A DNA stretch of 64,000 nt from Hirudo medicinalis (GCA_011800805.1 MPNW01000368.1:256864-320863); one strand, 5' to 3'. Shown: positions 48,401-54,366, counted from the first letter of the stretch. Notes: generated by a model from the letters alone, not told the origin. Program-made: numbers and translations.

Positions 48401-50303
48401 ATTCGAGCGACAGCAACAATGGCAGCAATAAACTAAACTAAGCTCAAAAATAAAAAATGTTCTTAGTTATATATTATTATTATTTTTATTATTATTAATT
48501 ATATTAATCTATTAATATTCATTCATTTTCATCTCACAGATGTCCTGAAGGTAACTCTGGCGACCTTTGCCAACACCTGTCGTCGAGCAGTGGTGAGGAA
48601 TTCGTGACTGAAATTTTCCATTTGTTTTTGCAATTTGATCACAAATGCATAAAAATCTTTGTGGAGCTTGATCGATTATGTTTGTGAATTTTGATTCGCT
48701 GTTCACTGATCCTATCGGAATGCATCTTTTAAGATGGTCACAGTTCTTCTCTTTAAGAATGTGATAATACGTTAATGCATTAATATGTTAATATGTTAAT
48801 GCGTTAATGTGTTAATGCATTAATATGTTAATGCGTTAATGTGTTAATGCATTAATACGTTAATATGTTAATGCGTTAATGTGTTAATGCATTAATACGT
48901 TAATGTATCAATGTGTTAATAAGTTAATATGTTAATGTGTTAATAAGTTAATATGTTAATGCATTAATACATTAACGTATTAATGCGTTAATACATATAC
49001 ATATTTTAATACATATTTTGATATTTCCAACTTTAAAAGATAATTTTTAATATGGTATCAACTGTGAATAGAAAATAATAACTATGCTTATTATTGTTAT
49101 TATTCGTTATTTTTAATAAGTTATTATTGATGACCTTTGACTTGTTCCTCCAGGCACATCAGCCATCCTGATAGCACTGTTTGTCATCTTCCTCGTCGCT
49201 CTCGTCCTCTTCGTTTCCATATTCGCCTACAGGAGGAGCAGGTGGGTGGCTATGTGTTACCATGACTACCACCATCTCATTTACATAATTAACGGTTAAT
49301 TGATTGTGAACGATCGCCTAACGACGAACGTGTTGTGCTCAACTTTGGAGGAGGCTGCATTTCATTTTTTGGACATTTTCAAATCATCCTTCTTCATCTG
49401 TCAGTTCATTTTTTGTGCCACACATTACCCAATATTACCCAATATTTCACAATATTTCACAATATTTCTCAATATTTCCCAATATTACTCCTTAATTAAC
49501 TCCTGTTGATATTACAACTAAAATGTTTCTCAACAATGGTGAGGCTTGCTCTTATCATCATCCAGTCGACACCACCATGAAACTCGCCTTATCACTGATC
49601 ACCCGATTACTGATCAGTTATCAACATCCTCTCCGACCAGGAATCAGTTCCGACACAAGAGGATGGACGAGAACAGCATGAACATGGAGATTTCAAACCC
49701 GATGTACCTCAAGGACGAGGAGGAAGACGACGACAGAGGATACGTTACCCTTGGCAACAATGTAAACGACAAATTGATGACATTAAAATGCACAATAAAC
49801 AATTCTGTGAAGTCATGCTGTTGATGTTGCTTCTAAGCATATCTGAGATGATAGTGGTGATGACGATGGTGGAGGTGGTGACGATGGTGATGATAAGGAT
49901 GAGGATGATGATGATGATGATAAGGATGAGGATGATGATGATGATGATGATGAGGATGACAATACTGAGGGGTGCTCGTGATCTTTCTTGTGACCATCAT
50001 TCTGCCACCATTATCAATTAATAATAATAATAATATTTATCACAAATATGATGTTGTTCTTTTGGTTTGTTTATTTGAAGTTGCTGTTGTCGTTGTTGAC
50101 GCTGATATTCGTCAATCGTTTCCTTTCAGTCGACAGTGAACTTCACGAACCCCTCAGTGAACCCCTCGAATCCTCAGAGGCACGAGTCTTCCTCCTCGTC
50201 GAAAGTTCTTCCGTCCTCGGACACCGCTCTCAACGACGTCGGAGCGTCGGAGACTGTGCAGTTGCTGGACTCCACGAAGGACGTCCCGAGCGGATCGCGC
50301 TGA
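11963..50303 (+). CDS. LRP1: LRP1-like giant endocytic receptor, 78 exons, 5' end not seen
   Basis: A type I membrane receptor of the LDL receptor family. In known members, LRP1 binds and internalises many extracellular ligands and signals through its tail. Joining 78 exons at GT-AG sites gives one open frame of 4,321 residues plus stop; I checked phases at every junction, and LDLa and EGF exons are mostly class 1-1. Domain order matches vertebrate LRP1 rather than LRP2: four propellers between the second and third LDLa clusters, one between the third and fourth, 11 LDLa repeats in the last cluster. The tail has [19 protein letters not shown], like the LRP1 juxtamembrane tail. Missing in the window: signal peptide, first LDLa cluster and, if present, the first propeller. 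The individual modules are listed separately. Confidence 0.93.
12665..12800. repeat. CAT/CGT triplet tract before LRP1 exon
   Basis: Intronic ATC/GTC/TTC triplets running to within a few bases of the acceptor at 12,802-12,803. The serine-rich frame over it is an artefact. Confidence 0.8.
12804..15160 (+). CDS. LRP1: LRP1 YWTD propeller, most N-terminal in window
   Basis: Exons 12,804-12,967, 13,195-13,282, 13,858-14,011, 14,276-14,486 and 14,971-15,160, 807 coding bases in all. Blade signatures are weak: [10 protein letters not shown] replaces the usual DW...NLYWTD, and no perfect YWTD is present. The end, [13 protein letters not shown], matches the usual HP..QP that closes an LRP propeller. 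The second exon (13,195-13,282) is supported mainly by phase and is the least certain. The final exon starts beside a duplicated splice acceptor. Confidence 0.7.
13540..13735. repeat. Imperfect ATGATG-type intronic repeat
   Basis: Alternating blocks of ATGATGACAATG and TGATGGTATG type between LRP1 exons. Confidence 0.6.
14821..14974. repeat. LRP1: Direct duplication including a splice acceptor
   Basis: A block of about 60 bases starting AGAATATTATTATTTAAAAT and ending AAACTGACAGTTGAA occurs at 14,821 and again at 14,914. The second copy supplies the acceptor AG (14,969-14,970) of an LRP1 exon; the first copy carries the same AG upstream. Confidence 0.85.
15597..15701 (+). CDS. LRP1: LRP1 EGF module after first seen propeller
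   Basis: One class 1-1 exon with six cysteines ([12 protein letters not shown], then [12 protein letters not shown]). It separates the propeller from the LDLa cluster, as in LRP1. Confidence 0.8.
16123..19798 (+). CDS. LRP1: LRP1 LDLa cluster (7 repeats plus a fragment)
   Basis: Exons 16,123-16,173, 16,810-16,944, 17,091-17,210, 18,051-18,356, 18,698-18,823, 19,270-19,389 and 19,679-19,798. Seven complete ligand-binding LDLa repeats show six cysteines and acidic calcium sites such as [16 protein letters not shown]. The 51-base first exon ([11 protein letters not shown]) is phase-compatible but only part of a repeat, so the human count of eight may have decayed to seven. Exon 18,051-18,356 has two repeats joined by an acidic linker ([10 protein letters not shown]). 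Its acceptor is the AG at 18,049-18,050; the AG eight bases later would break frame. The donor after 18,823 (GTCTGT) is weak. Ligand binding is inferred from the family. Confidence 0.88.
16341..16516 (+). mobile_element. tRNA-derived SINE, family A, copy 2
   Basis: Box A-like GGTTGGCCGAACGGGTTGCG, box B GTTCGAAACCC, body CACCCTTGGGAAGGAGAGCC and terminal GGTGCTATATAAATGAA. It lies in the LRP1 intron between 16,173 and 16,810, in the same orientation as the gene. It is the cleanest copy in the window. Confidence 0.8.
17389..17961 (+). mobile_element. Non-autonomous hAT transposon with BED zinc-finger remnant
   Basis: A 573-bp element with perfect 15-bp terminal inverted repeats (CAGGGCTGTGGAGTC / GACTCCACAGCCCTG) and an exact 8-bp target duplication, GTTTTTGC, at 17,381-17,388 and 17,962-17,969. 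CAGGG-type ends and 8-bp duplications are hallmarks of hAT elements. GGAGTCGG-like motifs recur near both ends. Inside, two frames together read like a BED zinc finger: [15 protein letters not shown], a C-x-C, then [13 protein letters not shown]. An A-run frameshift separates the two halves. There is no transposase, so it would depend on one elsewhere. It sits in an LRP1 intron (17,211-18,050). Confidence 0.88.
18896..18958. repeat. CAT microsatellite in LRP1 intron
   Basis: About 20 ATC/CAT units with a few CGT changes. Confidence 0.9.
19991..20548 (+). CDS. LRP1: LRP1 EGF pair before the four-propeller block
   Basis: Exons 19,991-20,110 and 20,423-20,548, both class 1-1, each encoding one EGF-like module. 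The second ends [16 protein letters not shown], a typical EGF C-terminal half. Confidence 0.88.
20596..20656. repeat. ATG/GAT microsatellite in LRP1 intron
   Basis: About 20 GAT units. Confidence 0.9.
21100..23712 (+). CDS. LRP1: LRP1 propeller 1 of the four-propeller block
   Basis: Exons 21,100-21,312, 21,815-22,019, 22,280-22,450, 23,072-23,219 and 23,616-23,712. Blade motifs include [53 protein letters not shown] and [13 protein letters not shown]. The last exon closes with [15 protein letters not shown]. The acceptor at 21,813-21,814 was chosen because only it keeps frame. Confidence 0.9.
22451..22556. repeat. GAT/GAC tract starting at an LRP1 splice donor
   Basis: The donor GTGAGG is followed within ten bases by roughly 30 GAT/GAC units. 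Confidence 0.85.
23992..24105 (+). CDS. LRP1: LRP1 EGF module, possibly five-cysteine
   Basis: A single EGF-like exon ([12 protein letters not shown], then CKCPLLMQM). The donor that keeps frame with the next exon, GTAGAT at 24,106, makes the sixth cysteine codon a leucine. The alternative donor at 24,116 causes a stop. Either the last cysteine is lost or a base here is miscalled. Confidence 0.7.
24211..26228 (+). CDS. LRP1: LRP1 propeller 2 of the four-propeller block
   Basis: Exons 24,211-24,438, 24,839-25,022, 25,396-25,523 and 25,938-26,228. YWTD signatures are eroded: [13 protein letters not shown] and [19 protein letters not shown] are the clearest blades, with [11 protein letters not shown] in the last exon. 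Phases are continuous. A 24-bp repeat follows the third exon. Confidence 0.85.
25185..25310 (+). mobile_element. SINE family A, degraded partial copy
   Basis: Retains CGTCGTGTTCGCACTGCCAG, GGTGCTCCCTTTCCAAG, a GTGCCTTCACGTC stretch and a GGCTAAATGAAATACAAACA tail, similar to the second half of the copy at 37,951. The tRNA head is lost. Confidence 0.55.
25528..25603. repeat. 24-bp tandem repeat, three copies
   Basis: GGTTTTGGAGCTGTTTGTGG plus AGAT, repeated three times just inside an LRP1 donor. Confidence 0.85.
26258..26347. repeat. AAT/AAC/GAT triplet tract
   Basis: Intronic triplet repeats between LRP1 exons. Confidence 0.8.
26491..26619 (+). CDS. LRP1: LRP1 EGF module
   Basis: Class 1-1 exon with the pattern [12 protein letters not shown], then [17 protein letters not shown], a standard LRP EGF with the NGGCSHLC-like motif. 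Confidence 0.88.
26753..28534 (+). CDS. LRP1: LRP1 propeller 3 of the four-propeller block
   Basis: Exons 26,753-26,893, 27,317-27,451, 27,570-27,696, 27,973-28,266 and 28,422-28,534. Blade motifs include [25 protein letters not shown] (split over a junction), [12 protein letters not shown] and [14 protein letters not shown]. The DFLLYSA start is the usual first strand of an LRP propeller. Confidence 0.88.
28650..28722. repeat. ATT microsatellite in LRP1 intron
   Basis: ATT units with two short interruptions. Confidence 0.8.
29040..29143. repeat. CAT tract ending at an LRP1 acceptor
   Basis: ATC/CAT units run directly into the acceptor CCCAG at 29,140-29,144. Confidence 0.8.
29145..29267 (+). 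CDS. LRP1: LRP1 EGF module
   Basis: Class 1-1 exon with [14 protein letters not shown], then [14 protein letters not shown]. The acceptor lies directly after a CAT repeat tract. Confidence 0.9.
29330..29392 (+). repeat. Interspersed repeat tail, copy 1
   Basis: GTCCAAATCAGCTTAGTCAT followed by GCAATGGACTTTAATCAAAT matches a segment at 62,148-62,203 with few changes. It looks like the 3' end of an uncharacterised SINE or LINE. Confidence 0.45.
29632..31889 (+). CDS. LRP1: LRP1 propeller 4 of the four-propeller block
   Basis: Exons 29,632-29,880, 30,311-30,512, 30,908-31,112 and 31,703-31,889. Blades are clear: [74 protein letters not shown] and [19 protein letters not shown]. The intron before the last exon carries TTGA and GGATGAAT minisatellites. 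Confidence 0.9.
29908..30015. repeat. GTT/GTC microsatellite in LRP1 intron
   Basis: About 100 bases of GTT units with GTC interruptions, shortly after the LRP1 donor at 29,881. Confidence 0.85.
31128..31460. repeat. TTGA and GGATGAATGAAT tandem repeats
   Basis: Seven TTGA tetramers, then from 31,253 about nine copies of a GAATGGATGAATGAAT-type unit, some with an added TAATGATT. Confidence 0.85.
32119..32294. repeat. 9-bp tandem repeat (AATGAAAAC), about 19 copies
   Basis: AATGAAAAC and AATGAAATC units in mixed order. All frames stay open because nine is a multiple of three, giving apparent Met-Lys-Thr strings that are not coding. Confidence 0.9.
32366..32494 (+). CDS. LRP1: LRP1 EGF module before the second LDLa cluster
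   Basis: Class 1-1 exon with [14 protein letters not shown], then [16 protein letters not shown]. It closes the four-propeller block. Confidence 0.9.
32626..35050 (+). CDS. LRP1: LRP1 LDLa cluster (9 repeats, last one interrupted)
   Basis: Exons 32,626-32,770, 33,120-33,331, 33,514-33,750, 33,838-33,969, 34,230-34,352 and 34,649-35,050. Nine LDLa repeats; human LRP1 has ten in the corresponding cluster. Acidic calcium-site motifs are intact in most, for example [16 protein letters not shown]. The second repeat is split by an intron after CPQGKFK. In the last exon the ninth repeat is interrupted between FVCNVSS and [10 protein letters not shown] by about 44 residues rich in Lys, Glu and Asp, and its final motif is [12 protein letters not shown], without the usual SDE. 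Confidence 0.9.
35288..35898 (+). CDS. LRP1: LRP1 EGF plus calcium-binding EGF
   Basis: Exons 35,288-35,413 and 35,773-35,898. The second begins [14 protein letters not shown], the calcium-binding EGF signature D-I-D-E-C, and continues [16 protein letters not shown]. This pair precedes a propeller in all LDLR-family proteins. Confidence 0.92.
36331..37604 (+). CDS. LRP1: LRP1 propeller between the last two LDLa clusters
   Basis: Exons 36,331-36,536, 36,765-36,904, 37,022-37,273 and 37,439-37,604; the closing strand (IFHPLTKPE) is in the next exon. The best-conserved propeller here: [80 protein letters not shown] and [16 protein letters not shown]. Confidence 0.93.
37951..38165 (+). mobile_element. 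tRNA-derived SINE, family A, copy 3 (longer form)
   Basis: Box A-like GGTTGGCCGAATGGGTTGCG, box B-like TGTTCGCAACCC, then GCGCTACATAAATGG and an extra segment (AAGTGCCTTCACATCC, AAAAGATCGGCTAAAT) ending in ACATACAAA repeats. The extra tail is absent from copies 1 and 2, so the family has at least two subtypes. Confidence 0.75.
38309..38496 (+). CDS. LRP1: LRP1 propeller end plus EGF
   Basis: One exon, phase 0 in and phase 2 out. It begins with the propeller closing strand [10 protein letters not shown] and continues into an EGF module ([31 protein letters not shown]). A family A SINE lies in the preceding intron. Confidence 0.9.
38830..42083 (+). CDS. LRP1: LRP1 C-terminal LDLa cluster, 11 repeats
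   Basis: Exons 38,830-39,023, 39,221-39,376, 39,613-39,861, 40,044-40,230, 40,498-40,685, 40,789-40,905, 41,601-41,714 and 41,958-42,083. Eleven LDLa repeats, the same number as vertebrate LRP1 cluster IV. Motifs are textbook, such as [40 protein letters not shown] and [20 protein letters not shown]. Two repeats are split by introns near their fourth cysteine. The intron after 40,905 is dominated by a nearly 500-base ATT/ATC repeat. Confidence 0.95.
40282..40372 (+). mobile_element. SINE family A, degraded copy
   Basis: GCAACAGTCG, CCGTGTTCGCTACCTGGTCT and GGTGCTAGATAAATAG follow the family order. It lies in an intron that splits an LDLa repeat. Confidence 0.5.
40950..41428. repeat. Long ATT/ATC microsatellite
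   Basis: Nearly 480 bases of ATT with regularly placed ATC units; blocks such as ATTATTATTACC recur, suggesting local duplications. One unresolved base lies at 41,317, so the length may be wrong. Confidence 0.95.
42115..42182. repeat. ATT microsatellite with GTT end
   Basis: ATT units then GTT units, in an LRP1 intron. Confidence 0.85.
42358..43049 (+). CDS. LRP1: LRP1 EGF-like pair before the last propeller
   Basis: Exons 42,358-42,537 and 42,942-43,049, both phase 1 in and out. The first is long and divergent ([17 protein letters not shown] ... [16 protein letters not shown]); the second is cysteine-dense ([20 protein letters not shown]). They occupy the place of the EGF pair in LRP1 but are less typical than the others. 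Confidence 0.75.
43333..45084 (+). CDS. LRP1: LRP1 last propeller with basic site at its end
   Basis: Exons 43,333-43,430, 43,594-43,800, 44,045-44,223, 44,412-44,638 and 44,878-45,084. Blades include [20 protein letters not shown] and [17 protein letters not shown]. The end has [13 protein letters not shown] and YKFGHLEH, close to the equivalent LRP1 segment. Known LRP1 is cut by furin at RHRR inside this propeller; no such site is seen there, but HRTKRRRF occurs at its C-terminal edge (RTKR codons 45,051-45,062). Confidence 0.88.
43880..43985 (-). mobile_element. SINE family A, partial minus-strand copy
   Basis: On the minus strand: TCTCCCTTGGGAACAGCGCT, ATATAAATGG, then GAGTGCCTTCACGACC, matching the body and extra tail of the family in order. 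Confidence 0.6.
45158..48592 (+). CDS. LRP1: LRP1 membrane-proximal EGF stalk, about 10 modules
   Basis: Exons 45,158-45,356, 45,669-45,785, 45,922-46,032, 46,199-46,338, 46,818-47,342, 47,595-47,723, 47,884-48,016 and 48,540-48,592. I count about ten EGF-like modules, against six in vertebrate LRP1. Three neighbouring modules are split at the same point, phase 2 between the fourth and fifth cysteines, which suggests tandem exon duplication. Exon 46,818-47,342 is unusually large and holds a non-standard cysteine-rich unit, a basic stretch (WLKRIKPSG) and an Asp/Glu/Gly-rich linker at 47,101-47,161 before the next EGF. Confidence 0.85.
45451..45514. repeat. GTT/GCT microsatellite
   Basis: GTT units changing to GCT units, in an LRP1 stalk intron. 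Confidence 0.85.
46350..46455 (+). mobile_element. SINE family A, degraded copy
   Basis: CATTCCGTGTTCAAAACCCG, CACTTCGCCACAAGCGCTCT and CGGGAACGTGC parallel the box B and body of the family. No tail is seen. Confidence 0.45.
48763..49012. repeat. TTAATGCG/TTAATATG minisatellite
   Basis: About 25-30 units of 8-10 bases, each starting GTTAAT or ATTAAT. It is palindrome-rich (ATTAAT, GCATTAATGC) and lies in the intron before the transmembrane exon. Confidence 0.85.
49154..50303 (+). CDS. LRP1: LRP1 transmembrane helix and cytoplasmic tail
   Basis: Exons 49,154-49,241, 49,641-49,761 and 50,130-50,303 (TGA at 50,301-50,303). The first encodes one hydrophobic helix ([20 protein letters not shown]) followed by the stop-transfer AYRRSR. 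The second has [10 protein letters not shown], matching the proximal NPxY adaptor/endocytosis motif of LRP1, then an acidic run and YVTL, a Y-x-x-hydrophobic signal like YATL of vertebrate LRP1. The third begins [10 protein letters not shown]; vertebrate LRP1 has NFTNPVY here, so the second NPxY tyrosine is absent. The tail ends [19 protein letters not shown] tail of about 95 residues is close to the LRP1 length. Confidence 0.92.
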
Positions 50304-50510
50304 TCCTCGTTGAGGATGATGATGATGATGATGATGATGAGGGTGAGCAGGGGAGGTTGTATCATCATCGTCGTCATTGGTTTGAATCACACGACGACGA
50401 CGACTTTGGATTGGAAATGCATCTTAAAATTTCCATGACGCTATAACTGCTCAGTTATTTTTGACATTTATTTTGAAGCATTTTTGTTTTGTTTCTTTTT
50501 TCCATCGTCT

Positions 50511-50608
50511 CACGTGGATGATGTCACGTGGACGCTGTCACGTGGATGATGTCACGTGGATGTTGTCACGTGGATGATGTCACGTGGAGTCTGTCACGTG
50601 GATGATGT
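50511..50608. repeat. 7 x 14-bp array carrying CACGTG
   Basis: Seven head-to-tail units of CACGTGGATGATGT, exactly 14 bases each, with small changes after the invariant CACGTGG. Every unit has an E-box (CACGTG) on both strands. It starts 208 bases after the LRP1 stop, so it is probably in the 3' UTR or just beyond. Confidence 0.95.
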
Positions 50609-51171
50609 CACTTTCCAGTGTAAAAGGATTTCCTTCGATCAATCGAGTCCGAGGAGGTGTTTGTAATTTCATCTAATTTGTACATCGGTCGTCGCGCTTC
50701 TGTTGATTTCACGCTTCGTTTACTCCTAACTTTCCGCTCATAAACTTGACGACAATTGCATGTTTTTGTTTCGTGTTGCTGTTGTTGTTGTGGTTGTTGT
50801 GGTTGTTGTGGTTGTTATTGTAAGAATTTACTTTTTAAAGATATAACGGAGAATGTTGAAATGCTTGCGAACTCTTCAATATTCAACTTTGGGCATCATC
50901 ATCATCATCATCACCACCGTCTCCTCTGGTCGTCGTCATCGCCATTGTCTCAGTCTGCATGTTAATCTTGACAGACCTCCTAGAAGGGCCAATTGTCATC
51001 AGTGTCATCAGTCGTCAGTCGTTAGTAACTACTTCAGTGTCTTTGGTGAAGATTATTTCAAAACATACAAATGTTTAAAGAGCTTTTTTCTGGTTCTCAA
51101 ATACATGCTGATAATGTTTAACACTCAGTGATATTTTGTTTTGGAAATCTCACTCTTCGACGATTGTTAAG

Positions 51172-51216
<45 letters not shown>

Positions 51217-51452
51217 AAGCAATGTTGTGCGAAATTGGACACAGTGTGAATTACCATCACATTACATTCACCATGCCATCATTCTATCACCAGCTGATAA
51301 TGTTGATGATGCTGACTTTCTTAATGCGTTCATTGCCATCGGCGCCATTTAAGACCAATTGAAGCAGACGATCGTGTGCCTTGCGTCCCAGATATTCAGA
51401 TATTTCATCACAGTATTAGACACCTGTCATTACTTAACTAGTTGTTGCGACC

Positions 51453-51500
<48 letters not shown>

Positions 51501-51926
51501 TCTTTTTATTGCTGTGAATCCATTTCGTTTCCTCCGTGAAATTGTTTTCATTTTCTCAATTAAAAGAAACTACTCAGCATCGATTATCGAATTTCTTACG
51601 CGAAATTAATTTGAATTTCTGAAATTAAGTGGAAATTGTGCATCTTATTGTGGGGTTCGTTCAATTGTAGATAAGACTGGAAAACTTATTATTACAAAGG
51701 GTTATCGTATTACTTATATTGTTGCTCTGCTAATTTGTTACGACGAGAGGGTTCGCCCGTTAAGAAAAATAATAATGATAAGCAGAGATAAATTTATTTG
51801 TGGAGTAAGCTATCAAAGCTGCAAGAGAAAGGGACGGGGGTTGGGAATGGCCAAGGGTGCGCTACATAAAACTATTCGATTGTACTATATGACCTCGATG
51901 TTACTGGTTTAGTTTTAACGAGAAAA

Positions 51927-51932
51927 AATAAA
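51927..51932 (+). terminator. Candidate LRP1 polyadenylation signal
   Basis: AATAAA about 1.6 kb after the stop. It is a single hexamer in AT-rich DNA, so support is weak. Confidence 0.25.
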
Positions 51933-52699
51933 AGTCAGTGGAGGGTGATTGAGAAGGGAGAAAAAGTTTTTAACAGGTCAAGTGTGACAATTTTGGACTT
52001 TTGTAAACTCTGATATTTTTTTATCATAATTTTTTTTTTTTAAATTTATTAACGACTTTAATTTCAAGAAATTGGAAATGAATCATCGGTAAAAGTGAAT
52101 AATTAGTTGTTATGGTTAATTATTTCAAGCATGGCATTTTGAACTTTTGAGTGCTTGTAGCTTCAGTTCGAACTATTGACCCGACTCAGAGATTCACAAC
52201 ACACAGAATCACAAGATTTTAAAAAGAGTCATCGTCGAAAGAACGCTAAATGTTGAGAATTTATGAGTTCTGAATGCTTTTGATCCTGACTGAGTCCTCT
52301 CGTCTTACAGCCCACCATGATCAAACATACACAAATACTTGATCATTATTTATCGCTATTTACACTTTGATTCAAAACTTATCTCCTAATGTCGGCTGAA
52401 TATTTTTGCAGTAGGATAAAACGTATTTGATTAAGCTAAATCAATAAATAAAATCATAAATTGTTATTATTAATAAATAAGTTAATCAATATGTTTGTAG
52501 ATGCAGGGGCACACATTTCTATTAAATGATCACTGAAAATATGATCGCTAGCCATTATTTGTTAAATTAAGAGGCCAGTGATCATTCAACGAGCTTAACA
52601 AGTTCCTGCATAATCACAAAGATCGTATAAATCATAATATTCGTGACTATAAAAGCTGTTAAGCTGGCGATTGTCTGCTGCAAATGCCTGCCTGTCAGA

Positions 52700-53108
52700 G
52701 GCTTTAGTAAAATAATCTGTAATATAAAACATAATGTCTGTCTGTCTCAAGAACTCCTCCCAAACGGTGAACTGTAGCGGCTTGAAATTTGCACACGTCA
52801 TTCTCTACGCCATTCTTAGGTCAACTGTGCCATTTTCAATTTTCAACTTTCACCTTTTCATAAATCGCAGCTTTAAACTCGAGAGATACTGAAAGCAAGG
52901 GGCATTGTGCTTCTGCATGGTCTGATGTTTGAGACCTCGCCTCTCGCGATGACAGCACGGGTTCGAGTCCCGCTGCGGGAGCACCGTCCTAAACGCCCAC
53001 TTCTCCGAGGGCAAGTAACTGGCTGAATTTGAAGGACGTAAATAATAAAATTAATTGCAATTGATAAAAAATGAGTTTGACCGGCGAAGCCGATTTTTAA
53101 ATAGCTAG
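52700..53108 (+). mobile_element. Helitron-like non-autonomous element (possible)
   Basis: Begins around a TGTCTGTCTGTCTC stretch with CTCCTCCCAAACGGTGAACT and ends with a hairpin CGGC-GAA-GCCG (53,082-53,092) followed 12 bases later by CTAG and T. A GC hairpin shortly before CTRR is the Helitron 3' signature. A family B SINE lies inside. The 5' end is undefined. Confidence 0.35.
52908..53010 (+). mobile_element. tRNA-derived SINE, family B
   Basis: CTCGCCTCTCGCGATGACAG, then box B GGGTTCGAGTCCCGC, then TGCGGGAGCACCGTCCT, shared with the minus-strand copy at 8,056-8,130. Box A is not clear. It is not an intact tRNA: acceptor and anticodon stems cannot be built. Confidence 0.6.
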
Positions 53109-54360
53109 TAAATTTATAAAATAAATAAGTAAGTATTTCACAACGCAGAGCACCGCTTGAGAAGTTCCCTGGTGTGAAGGGAATCTCACAAAGAAACTTG
53201 TGCTTCCAAACGCTCCCCTTAGATTTCAACTTCTAAAATCATGAAACTCCCTATTACCGTTCAAAAACTCGATTCGAACAAGATCTGTAACTCATTTAAT
53301 CGGAATGATTGTGAAAATGCGTTTACACAACACGGAGTTCAACCAGCGGAAAAATAATCAGATGTCGGCCAAAAACTGAGCCGTTTCATCAGAAAGGAAA
53401 GGGAATAATTAATTTACGAATAAATTCACTTAGCCGTTAACTAGTCCAAGAAATGTTCACACTTAAAGTATGAATCAGAGACAAAACAAAACACGGCATC
53501 AGCAGGATGTCATCGACCTCTGAAATGAACGTAGGACATTGTAATCGATAAGTTAATTATATTAGAGTAGCACTCAATTGCTTCGACAACAGCAGATTAC
53601 AACCGCTTAAGATGTTTTGGTGACGTTCAACAAAGTCAACAGGCACTTGCAACATGAGAGCTGCACAGAGTAATATTTTATCACAGGCACAATGTGTCAG
53701 CAGTATTTCGTAAAACCTGTTCCAATGACAGCCAACCAAACAAACTGTGAAGAAGCAAGAATCGAGTGAAAGTGACGTTATAAAAATGTCAAAAAACAAG
53801 CAAAGTAGCCTTATTTAAAGCTCAATATTTTCACGACATCACAATCTTTTTGATCTTACGAAATATAACTTAATATAACTTGTATAAGAAAGTAAAGGTT
53901 TGACGTTTAAGTGAAAAATAGTCCTTTTCCTCGCAAAAAAATAAAAAATAAATAAAAAAATAAAATAAAATACTAAACTCAAGGCACAATCGTCAACCAG
54001 TGAACTGTTGCTAATGCACGTTTATTAAATACCTGGGAAATAAATTTAGAATCCTCGAAGGAGACAATTGGTTTGTTTGTGGTTTGTTTGTGGATGCAAG
54101 AGAGTCTTTTAACCAAAGCTTCACCATCCGTTCGTAAACATTTTCGCTTCTTGTTTATGATATGTTGCACCCAAAATCCCGCAAATCTTGACCACGTGCT
54201 AGACGACAAAAAAACTACTTAAACAAATCCAATCAAATAAATTTTAATTAGAAAGTCGTGCTGGCTTGGACTATAAGGAAGGCTTCAGAAAGAATTAGCG
54301 AGCAATAATTGGACTTAATACCAAGAACAGCTATTCAAAAATAAAAAAAAAAATAAAACA

Positions 54361-54366
54361 TTTATT
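54361..54366 (-). terminator. Candidate polyadenylation signal for the intronless gene
   Basis: TTTATT on the plus strand is AATAAA on the minus strand, about 130 bases after the stop codon. Confidence 0.5.

Larger units (their letters stand above)
50304..54360. other. LRP1 3' flank and convergent intergenic region
   Basis: Follows the LRP1 stop; probably begins as 3' UTR. Contains GAT and ATT microsatellites (50,310-50,340; 51,173-51,214; 51,455-51,500), a CACGTG array and SINE/Helitron-like sequence. No further coding exon was recognised. Confidence 0.5.

Noticed and set aside
48763..49012. CRISPR-like array
   Set aside because: Units are 8-10 bases and variable, without spacers; the DNA is animal nuclear. 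It is a minisatellite.
11963..50303. LRP2 (megalin) identity
   Set aside because: LRP2 has a different spread of LDLa clusters and propellers, and the tail motif [10 protein letters not shown] is LRP1-like.
52933..52990. Functional tRNA gene
   Set aside because: Box B is good, but no clear box A or cloverleaf can be drawn, and a near-identical fragment occurs at 8,056-8,130. A SINE fits better.
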